This document shows positions 57,978 through 64,000 of a DNA stretch of 64,000 nucleotides, piece by piece. Under the pieces are notes generated by a model, which was not told the origin of the DNA, ran no database searches, and saw nothing but the letters and a program-made list of their open reading frames with translations. The translations under genes and the position numbers were made by a program. Position 1 is the stretch's first letter, and every line of letters begins with the position of its first letter. The stretch is from the NCBI RefSeq assembly GCF_023283485.1, contig NZ_JAKILU010000015.1, positions 32,217-96,216 of the forward strand, in the 5' to 3' direction. Source of the stretch: Shewanella glacialipiscicola (GTDB lineage Bacteria > Pseudomonadota > Gammaproteobacteria > Enterobacterales > Shewanellaceae).

Positions 57978-59825
57978 ATGAATGCCAGCGAGTTACAACC
58001 CGTCGTTCAATTTCTACAAGGGTTAGTGCCCTTCGACACTCTGGCCGAAGATGCGCTGCTGCGCTGCGCTAAGGCAGTGACGGTTGGCTATTACAGTAAG
58101 GCTTCTGGCTATGTCACCTTTAATATTAATACCCCTAAATTGTATATGGTGCGCAGTGGCGCTTTTGAGGTGCGCGATCCCGATGGTGTACTGCTAGATA
58201 GAGTCGGCGAAGGGGAGTTTTTTGGTTTTTCCACTCTGTTGTCGGGGGAGAAAGTGGTTAATAAGGTTGCTATTTTAGAAGATAGTTTGGTCTATCATCT
58301 ACCTCAAACCTTGTTCGATAAACTCAGAGGTGAGAGCCGCGATTTCGATAAGTTTTTTACTCGCGCGTTTGCTAAACGCCTGCGCCACGAGGGACGGTTT
58401 AAGGCAAAAGATTTGGCCACGACCAGTCGAGTCAGCACGTTAATGTCATCGACGCCGATTATCATCGATGCCCATGCTAGCGTGAATCAGGCGGCACTTT
58501 TGATGCGCAATAGCCGAGTGTCGTCCTTATTGGTGACGGACAATCACAAATTAGTCGGTATTTTAACCGATAAGGATTTACGTAATCGGGTATTAGCAGT
58601 TGGGCTTGATGGTCGTATTGCTGTGCACCAAGCGATGACGGTTTCACCGATTTCTATTTCATCGAATGCGTTGATTTTTGAAGCTATGTTGCTGATGAGT
58701 GAGCATAACATTCATCATTTACCGATTATCGATCAAGATAAAACTCTCGGCATGGTGACCAGTACCGATATTTTACGCGGGCAGGGCTCACAGCCGCTGT
58801 TGTTAATTGGTGAAATTGAACGTCAGCAAGATCTGGCCAGTTTAATCAATGTGAGTAGGCAAATTTCGCTGTTGTTGCAAAACTTGATCAGTGCCGATGC
58901 CAGAGCCGAAGAAATTGGCCGAGTATTAACCTCCGTTACCGATGCGCTGACGCGGCGCTTAATCGTGCTTAATCAACAATTGCTCGGCGAGCCACCGATG
59001 GCCTTTTGTTGGTTGGCGTTTGGCTCGCAGGGGCGCCAAGATCAGGCGGCGTGCTCGGATCAAGATAATGGCCTTTTAGTCGCTGAAGAAATGGACGATT
59101 TTGCCAAAGGTTATTTCGATGCCTTAACCCATGCGGTGTGCGCGGGGCTTGACCAATGCGGTTATGAGTTTTGTCCTGGTAACATTATGGCGCAAAACCC
59201 TCAGTGGCGAATGTCGCTTAAACAGTGGCAACAAGTATTTGAAAAATGGGTAATCACACCTGAGCCTAAGGCGTTACTGCACGCCAGTATTTTCTTTGAT
59301 ATGCGCTCGGTTTATGGCCCACAAACTTTGTTTGATGCGCTGCAGGATAAAGTCTTGGCGCAAACCCGCGATAACGATATTTTCCTTGCGGGTATGACGG
59401 CCAACTCGCTGGTGGAATCACCGCCGCTCGGCTTTTTCCGCAAATTTGTGCTTGAACGCGATGGTAGCGAAGTTAAAGGCATCGATTTAAAGCATAAAGG
59501 TAATGCCTTGATCAACGATATCGCCCGTGTTTATGCTTTGTCTGCTGGGATCAAAGAGGTGAATACCGCTAAACGTATTCGTGCTTTGATGGAGGCAAAT
59601 ATCCTTAATCGTAAAGATGCACTTAATCTGGCCGATGCTCACGAGTTTATTGCTCATATGCGGTTATCAAATCAAGGTTACCAACATAACCAAGGGCTAA
59701 AGGTGAGTAATTACTTATTGCCAGCACATTTATCATCGCTGGTTCGTCATCAGTTACGAGATGCCTTTAAGGTGGTGCATGAGGCGCAGGCTGGGATGAA
59801 AATGAAATTTATGCGCAGTTTTTAA
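57978..59825 (+). CDS. DUF294 nucleotidyltransferase-like protein with cNMP-binding and CBS domains
   Basis: This 615-aa cytoplasmic protein has, in order, a cyclic-nucleotide-binding domain (~1-135), a CBS pair (~155-275; VSSLLVTDNHKLVGILTDKD and HHLPIIDQDKTLGMVTSTD), a DUF294 nucleotidyltransferase-like domain with GSQGRQDQAACSDQDNG (~350-366), and a C-terminal DUF294-associated helical domain. GlnD-like proteins share this nucleotidyltransferase motif. The ligands and partner are unknown. It follows the acetate-type symporter and overlaps no gene; the exonuclease gene begins one base after its stop, so these two are coupled. Confidence 0.88.
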   Translation: MNASELQPVVQFLQGLVPFDTLAEDALLRCAKAVTVGYYSKASGYVTFNINTPKLYMVRSGAFEVRDPDGVLLDRVGEGEFFGFSTLLSGEKVVNKVAILEDSLVYHLPQTLFDKLRGESRDFDKFFTRAFAKRLRHEGRFKAKDLATTSRVSTLMSSTPIIIDAHASVNQAALLMRNSRVSSLLVTDNHKLVGILTDKDLRNRVLAVGLDGRIAVHQAMTVSPISISSNALIFEAMLLMSEHNIHHLPIIDQDKTLGMVTSTDILRGQGSQPLLLIGEIERQQDLASLINVSRQISLLLQNLISADARAEEIGRVLTSVTDALTRRLIVLNQQLLGEPPMAFCWLAFGSQGRQDQAACSDQDNGLLVAEEMDDFAKGYFDALTHAVCAGLDQCGYEFCPGNIMAQNPQWRMSLKQWQQVFEKWVITPEPKALLHASIFFDMRSVYGPQTLFDALQDKVLAQTRDNDIFLAGMTANSLVESPPLGFFRKFVLERDGSEVKGIDLKHKGNALINDIARVYALSAGIKEVNTAKRIRALMEANILNRKDALNLADAHEFIAHMRLSNQGYQHNQGLKVSNYLLPAHLSSLVRHQLRDAFKVVHEAQAGMKMKFMRSF

Positions 59826-59826
59826 T

Positions 59827-60513
59827 ATGAACACACTGCTGATGAAGACTCAGCTCAATTGGCGGACATTACGATGCCAACATCAGTTATTTAAGGGTTA
59901 TTACCAATCGCTATTACCACTGCTAGCGATGCCGTTATCCGAAGCACCTTTGATGGCGATGGATTTGGAGATGACAGGGCTTAATCCGCAACAAGATCAA
60001 ATACTCAGTATTGGGCTTGTGCCGATTGAGCGCGGTGAAATACCTCTGGCGCGTGCGGAACAAAAGCTAGTGCAAATTCGCGGTAGTGTTGGCCAAAGTG
60101 CGACTATACACGGCATTCTCGATAATCATCTCGTACAGGCTGTGACGATTGAAGAGGCAATGACGTGGTTTATCAATCAAACCTATGGCCGCGTGTTGGT
60201 AGCGCACCATGCTCCCTTAGATTGCCGTTTTCTGCAGCAGGATTTATTAACCATTTACCATCAAGCGATGGTGTTACCGGCAATTGATACGTTAATGCTT
60301 GAAAAACACCGTTTACTACGGGAGCATTCCGCCATTCAAGAGGGGAGTTTGCGTCTCGGCGCTTGCCGCGAACGTTATGGTTTACCCATTTATAGTGCTC
60401 ATAGCGCTCTGACCGATGCTTTAGCTTGCGGTGAATTGTTATTGGCACAAATAGCGGCAATGGGCGACGGTACGAAACTTACCGTAGCGGATGTATTGTA
60501 TCAATCTGTTTGA
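59827..60513 (+). CDS. DEDDh 3'-5' exonuclease (DNA polymerase III epsilon-like)
   Basis: This 228-aa exonuclease has Exo I DLEMTGL (~residues 46-52), Exo II in AHHAPLDCRFLQ and Exo III HSALTDALAC, completing a DEDDh site. It is like the proofreading subunit DnaQ but lacks the C-terminal polymerase-binding tail and is encoded apart from dnaQ. It sits one base after a DUF294 protein gene, an arrangement common in Shewanella, Vibrio and Pseudomonas as I recall. Role unknown. Confidence 0.88.
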   Translation: MNTLLMKTQLNWRTLRCQHQLFKGYYQSLLPLLAMPLSEAPLMAMDLEMTGLNPQQDQILSIGLVPIERGEIPLARAEQKLVQIRGSVGQSATIHGILDNHLVQAVTIEEAMTWFINQTYGRVLVAHHAPLDCRFLQQDLLTIYHQAMVLPAIDTLMLEKHRLLREHSAIQEGSLRLGACRERYGLPIYSAHSALTDALACGELLLAQIAAMGDGTKLTVADVLYQSV

Positions 60514-60592
60514 CCGTTTCTCGTTTAACATTGCAGTTCATGGCTGAATTAATTACATGTCTAAATGATTATGTTATAGAAGGCCGCAAACG

Positions 60593-60622
60593 AAAAAAGC
60601 CATCTCAAAAGATGGCTTTTTG
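60593..60622. terminator. Bidirectional intrinsic terminator
   Basis: AAAAAAGCCATCT and AGATGGCTTTTT pair around CAAA. It serves the exonuclease gene and the converging KAS III gene. Confidence 0.88.
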
Positions 60623-60638
60623 GTTAGTCAAACATGAC

Positions 60639-61706
60639 TTATGGCTTACAAAAGTAATCTACGGCGCGTTTAACTAACTCTATGCCTGTTTTATCACAAG
60701 GTGGCAGCTCGGCATCACTGATATTAATCGGTGTGACGCGCTCGCCCCATTGCAACAAGAGTGCGGCTGAGGTTAGTCCTGCACCAAAGGCGCAAGAAAG
60801 TATGGTTTGATTTGGCTTGATAACGCCTTGCTCTAATGCATCACAAATCGCAATTGGAATGGTTGCTGCCGAGGTATTGCCATAATTAGCGATGTTAACG
60901 AAGGCTTTTTCTTTAGGAATTTTCATCCGACTGACTAAGGTATCGATAATGCGTTCGTTAGCTTGATGGGGGATCACTAAATCCACTTCATCTTTATCTA
61001 CGCCACACTTTTCAAGCACTTTAGTGCTTAATTTGTTCATGCCGTTAATCGCGCGCTTGAAGATTTCTTGGCCATCAAATTCAATGAAAAAGTCCAATGA
61101 CTCCGCTGAGAATCTGTCCATTGCGGTGCCAAAACCGGCTTTTAAAATATCACGACCTTCTGGATCGTTATTCAGCTCATAACCAAGTACACCGCCAGCA
61201 ACATCTGTCGCTTCAACCACAACAGCGCCTGCGCCATCACCGAATAACACCGCGGTATCTCGGCGTGACCAATCTAAATAGAAAGAAAGACGCTCGGCAC
61301 CAATGACCAATACTTTCTTGCTCTGGCCACTCTTTATCTGTGAGCTGGCTAAACCTAAGCCATATAAGAAGCCACTACAAGCTGCATTGATATCAAACGC
61401 GGCACAACTGGCACCAATATTCGCTTGTACAGTCGAGGCTATGTTGGGGATTAATGTATCTGGGCTGGCACTGGCCAGAATGATCATATCGATTTCACTG
61501 CCATCGATACCTGCTGCTGCGAGCGCGCGTTGTGCGGCAACAGAAGCAAGTTCAGAGGTGTTAACATGGCTAATATGGCGCTGGCTAATGCCGGTGCGAG
61601 ATTTGATCCATTCATCGGAGGTTTCGATAAAGGTCGCAAGATCATCATTGGTTAGGGTGGCTGGTGGAACACATTTGCCCCAACCTGTGATAGTGGCGTA
61701 CTGCAT
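60639..61706 (-). CDS. 3-oxoacyl-ACP synthase III family protein (FabH-like)
   Basis: This 355-aa thiolase-fold enzyme has the KAS III triad: Cys in DINAACSGFLYG (~115), His in VIPHQANERI (~255) and Asn in YGNTSAATIP (~285). KAS III enzymes condense acyl-CoA with malonyl-ACP, but the housekeeping fabH normally sits in the plsX-fabH-fabD cluster, so this is a paralogue of unclear substrate. The start is ATG 61706 (MQYATITGW). A terminator-like hairpin lies about 20 bases upstream of it. The gntR gene precedes it on the same strand. Confidence 0.85.
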   Translation of the reverse strand: MQYATITGWGKCVPPATLTNDDLATFIETSDEWIKSRTGISQRHISHVNTSELASVAAQRALAAAGIDGSEIDMIILASASPDTLIPNIASTVQANIGASCAAFDINAACSGFLYGLGLASSQIKSGQSKKVLVIGAERLSFYLDWSRRDTAVLFGDGAGAVVVEATDVAGGVLGYELNNDPEGRDILKAGFGTAMDRFSAESLDFFIEFDGQEIFKRAINGMNKLSTKVLEKCGVDKDEVDLVIPHQANERIIDTLVSRMKIPKEKAFVNIANYGNTSAATIPIAICDALEQGVIKPNQTILSCAFGAGLTSAALLLQWGERVTPINISDAELPPCDKTGIELVKRAVDYFCKP

Positions 61707-61723
61707 GGTGGTTTCTCTCAAAT

Positions 61724-61751
61724 AAAAAAGGCAGAACCTGGGCGCTGCCTT
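61724..61751 (-). terminator. Terminator-like hairpin between gntR and the KAS III gene
   Basis: On the reverse strand AAGGCAG pairs with CTGCCTT around a 10-base loop, with six T directly after. It lies 46 bases after gntR and 18 bases before the KAS III start, so it may end gntR or act as an attenuator. Confidence 0.7.
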
Positions 61752-61797
61752 GAATCAACAACAAAGCGTATCGGCAACAGTAATGGTCGTCCGTGAG

Positions 61798-62469
61798 CTA
61801 GACCGCCTGTTTGGCGACGAGTTCTCGAATTGTCATTGCGGCATGCAAAATATGATGGCGCAATAGCGCCGTCGCTTTTTCTATTTCTCTCAGTTTGCAA
61901 TAGTTAAGCAATGCCCTGTGCTCATGCTCTGCAGCTGGAATCCCCCCAGCGAGCAATAACTGCAAACGGATGTATCTATCACAATTGGTATTGAGGCTGC
62001 GAACAACCTCAAGAGTGTGCGGGCGATTAGCCGCTTGATATAAGCAAGTGTGAAATTGCGTATTCAACTCGCTCCAACTGGCGACGGCATCTTCATGTTT
62101 GAAGGCTGACTCCAATTGTTCGAGTACACGTTCTGCGTTTTCTAAATCGGCTTCTTGAAGTAGAGGTATAGCTTTTTCGAGCAGATCTGTTTCGATCATG
62201 GCGCGTAATTCAAATAGTTCGGTGACTTGCTCAACGGATAAAACTGTTGCTGTAGCACCTTTATGAGGTTCGAATTTTACCAGTCCTTCAGCTTCAAGCT
62301 GTAATAATGCTTCTCTTACCGGAATGCGACTAACATTTAATGCCTCAGCTAAGGCACTTTGTCTGAGCGGTTCCCCTGCGGCTATGTCCCCTGAAAGAAT
62401 TCTCTCTCTAAGCACTTCAACAACTAATTGGGTGCGGGTTTTGTGAACGATAGGCGTGGTTTTACTCAT
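61798..62469 (-). CDS. GntR-family transcriptional regulator (FCD/FadR-type)
   Basis: This 223-aa regulator has an N-terminal winged helix (PLRQSALAEALNVSRIPVRE; residues ~35-55) and a C-terminal all-helical FCD domain, typical of FadR/VanR-type GntR proteins that sense carboxylic acids. Its ligand is unknown. The KAS III gene follows 91 bases downstream on the same strand, with a terminator-like hairpin between. About 460 bases of intergenic DNA lie upstream. Confidence 0.88.
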   Translation of the reverse strand: MSKTTPIVHKTRTQLVVEVLRERILSGDIAAGEPLRQSALAEALNVSRIPVREALLQLEAEGLVKFEPHKGATATVLSVEQVTELFELRAMIETDLLEKAIPLLQEADLENAERVLEQLESAFKHEDAVASWSELNTQFHTCLYQAANRPHTLEVVRSLNTNCDRYIRLQLLLAGGIPAAEHEHRALLNYCKLREIEKATALLRHHILHAAMTIRELVAKQAV

Positions 62470-62932
62470 TATTTGTGTCTATTTCAGGTGTTTTTCATTA
62501 TTTGCCCAAGATTACCGTTAAAAATGCCACAAATAAAGGAAAATGCTCGATTGAGTGATGCCCCTAACGGATTAACAACGCCCAAATGACGGGGTTTTTG
62601 AGAGTTTTCTTCCTATATATGAAGCGTCTTGGTTAGACACCACCACTGCTGAAATAACGATAATAATATTAAGCGTGTTATCACCGACCTTGAGTCAATT
62701 CTTTAGTATGCACTTCAATTAATAAGTGTGAGACCCCCTGAGCCAATAGGTAAGGTCTAAGCGGGTAAATACGCGCAGCAATAGGCATTGTTATTACTTG
62801 GGGTTACCCGTCTATCTCGATTCGGTATTACGAAGGCTTAATTTAGGACGAAAGCAGAACTTCGCGGTGCAATTTTGTTTAATGAGTGAAATAATAGTGC
62901 GATAACGCCTTAGGCGATTTTGGAGCAATACA
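62470..62932. other. Divergent intergenic region gntR / gmhB
   Basis: About 460 bases. It holds an inverted repeat CGGGTAA (62762-62768) / TTACCCG (62804-62810) spaced 35 bases apart, about 120 bases before gmhB, and GGAG 8 bases before the gmhB GTG. I see no convincing promoter hexamers. Confidence 0.35.
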
Positions 62933-63481
62933 GTGAGTCGAGCAGTATTTTTAGACCGTGATGGTGTGATTAACAAAGACCATGGTTATGTTCACCAAGT
63001 GGATGACTTCGAATATATCGAAGGTGTGTTTGAATCTTGCCTCTCGTTGAAGGAAATGGGCTACAAGTTAGTGGTTGTCACTAATCAATCTGGTATTGCC
63101 CGTGGCATGTACACCGAAGATCAATTCCACAGCTTGACGGAGTGGATGGACTGGAACTTTGCTGACAAAGGGGTTGAACTCGATGGGATCTATTATTGCC
63201 CGCACCATGCTGAAAAAGGTATCGGGGAATATAAAATCGATTGTGATTGCCGTAAACCTAAGCCGGGTATGCTCAATGATGCCGCACAGTTTTTAAACAT
63301 CGACTTAGCACTCTCTGTCATGGTTGGCGATAAAGCTGAAGATATGCAGGCTGCGAAAGCGGCTGGCGTTACCACACGCATATTAGTGCGCAGTGGTAAG
63401 GTTATTGCCGATGACAGTGATGCAACAGTGGTACTCGATAGTATTGCCGATGTGCCGGCTTACTTAAAAAGCATAGGCTAA
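62933..63481 (+). CDS. gmhB: D-glycero-beta-D-manno-heptose 1,7-bisphosphate 7-phosphatase
   Basis: GmhB removes the 7-phosphate from heptose bisphosphate during synthesis of the LPS inner core. The 182-aa HAD protein has the nucleophile motif FLDRDGVIN (~6-14), [13 protein letters not shown], a zinc knuckle with CPHH and [10 protein letters not shown], and VGDKAEDM near the end. It starts with GTG; GGAG lies 8 bases upstream. A weak hairpin follows, and an rRNA promoter lies downstream. Confidence 0.93.
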   Translation: MSRAVFLDRDGVINKDHGYVHQVDDFEYIEGVFESCLSLKEMGYKLVVVTNQSGIARGMYTEDQFHSLTEWMDWNFADKGVELDGIYYCPHHAEKGIGEYKIDCDCRKPKPGMLNDAAQFLNIDLALSVMVGDKAEDMQAAKAAGVTTRILVRSGKVIADDSDATVVLDSIADVPAYLKSIG

Positions 63482-63581
63482 TTACAACTCAACTTATAAG
63501 CAGAACACTCTTTACTTACTCAGCAGTTCTAAGTGGAGCCTGCCGGGTGAAAGTTGAGTAAACGTAACTAACACGACATTA

Positions 63582-63607
63582 AAGAGCTAACCAATAGGTT
63601 GGTTCTT
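63582..63607 (+). terminator. Possible terminator after gmhB
   Basis: AAGAGCTAACC and GGTTGGTTCTT pair at 9 of 11 positions around AATA. The T run is weak (TTCTTGTCATTTCT), so this is a modest call. Confidence 0.45.
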
Positions 63608-63719
63608 GTCATTTCTAGAGCAGGATTAATCCCATTTTTGCTCTTAATTCAGCGCTGAACCGATAGAATTGCCGTCAAAACACACTTTTAGTTTAAAAAG
63701 TGTGCGCTTGATTCGTTTT

Positions 63720-63771
63720 TTATCATTATTTTAGAAAAAGGGCTTGCGGTAAAATCTGACGTCCCTATAAT
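63720..63771 (+). promoter_or_regulatory. Strong rRNA operon promoter
   Basis: TTGCGG (63744-63749) is spaced 16 bases from a perfect TATAAT (63766-63771), followed by the GC-rich discriminator GCGC expected of a stringently controlled rRNA promoter. The A/T-rich stretch before the -35 (63720-63740) resembles an UP element. Confidence 0.85.
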
Positions 63772-63781
63772 GCGCATCCAC

Positions 63782-63797
63782 TGACCCAGCAGGGTCA
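63782..63797 (+). promoter_or_regulatory. rRNA leader boxB hairpin
   Basis: TGACCC-AGCA-GGGTCA forms a 6-bp stem with a 4-base loop about 10 bases downstream of the -10. It precedes boxA, as in rRNA antitermination leaders. Confidence 0.7.
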
Positions 63798-63827
63798 ACG
63801 GTTAAGCGCTGAATAAGCTGCTAACCA

Positions 63828-63840
63828 TGCTCTTTAACAA
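63828..63840 (+). promoter_or_regulatory. rRNA leader boxA antitermination site
   Basis: TGCTCTTTAACAA matches the boxA sequence bound by NusB/NusE, which lets RNA polymerase pass Rho and terminators in rRNA operons. Confidence 0.88.
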
Positions 63841-64000
63841 TTTATCAAGCAAATCTGTGTGGACACTCACAGGTGTTGAGTTAATCGAAACTGCTTAGCC
63901 TTCGGGTTAGCAGTCAAAAATTTAAATCAATGTAACAATGAGTGTTCATAGCAATATGTACAGTTTGTTTCTGTAGCAGAAACAAAAAAATCAGAATTCA

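Larger units (their letters stand above)
63773..64000 (+). ncRNA. rRNA operon leader (pre-16S, partial)
   Basis: The 3' end of the window is the transcribed leader of an rRNA operon: promoter, boxB, boxA and then the sequence that pairs around 16S for RNase III. The mature 16S 5' end (AGAGTTTGATC) is not reached before base 64000. Confidence 0.8.

Overview
The window is an ordinary stretch of a gammaproteobacterial chromosome, almost certainly Shewanella (S. putrefaciens/baltica/oneidensis-like). I infer this from moderate GC, the protein sequences, and the gene neighbourhoods: trp operon start next to rnm-yciO-scpAB-rluB; pta-ackA-yfbV next to pflA-pflB and a divergent focA; cysK/cysZ-smc-zipA-ligA; a DUF4212/ActP acetate-type symporter followed by a DUF294 protein and a DEDDh exonuclease; gmhB just upstream of an rRNA operon. 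Most genes are core metabolism, chromosome maintenance or transport. The only clear mobile element is one intact IS1595-family insertion.

Layout: 1-1.5 kb, trpE (reverse, C-terminus off the window) with its trpL attenuator. 1.7-5.6 kb, rnm, yciO, scpA, scpB, rluB. 5.7-8.0 kb, divergent LysR regulator and YnfM-like MFS pump. 8.4-11.9 kb, an unknown protein, then a lipoprotein adaptor/ABC ATPase/ABC-2 permease exporter. 12-13.3 kb, a CoA-transferase. 13.4-14.4 kb, the IS. 14.5-19.6 kb, a DUF3083-like protein, then tesA divergent from ybbA-ybbP. 19.7-22.8 kb, gltS, yfcH, folX (reverse). 22.9-24.9 kb, AI-2E-family permease and rRNA-type methyltransferase. 25-26 kb, a small-protein transcript and a lipoprotein. 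26.5-33.7 kb, pta, ackA, yfbV, pflA, pflB. 33.7-34.9 kb, a long regulatory region between pflB and focA. 36-40.6 kb, TonB receptor and TDT transporter. 41-51.3 kb, cysK, a FabH-like enzyme, cysZ, smc, zipA, ligA. 51.6-55.2 kb, YfeZ-like membrane protein, HD-GYP protein, NAD-dependent epimerase, DsbA-family protein. 55.7-60.5 kb, acetate-type symporter, DUF294 protein, exonuclease. 60.6-62.5 kb, a second KAS III and a GntR regulator. 62.9-64 kb, gmhB and an rRNA promoter with boxB/boxA leader; 16S itself begins beyond the window.

How it works together: pflB/pflA make acetyl-CoA and formate from pyruvate, FocA moves formate, and Pta-AckA turn acetyl-CoA into acetate and ATP. Two near-identical PdhR-type operators, one in front of pflB and one in front of focA, suggest pyruvate-responsive control of both arms. 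The acetate-type symporter further along could take acetate back up. smc, scpA and scpB supply the chromosome condensin, although smc lies about 40 kb from scpAB.

I found no clearly new multigene system. The observations most worth a second look are a 15-codon leader ORF translationally coupled to focA, the paired PdhR-type sites with extra palindromes around them, a cluster of DnaA-box-like 9-mers downstream of pta, a compact small-protein transcript near 25.3 kb, an attenuator-like hairpin directly in front of a KAS III gene, and the symporter-DUF294-exonuclease cluster.
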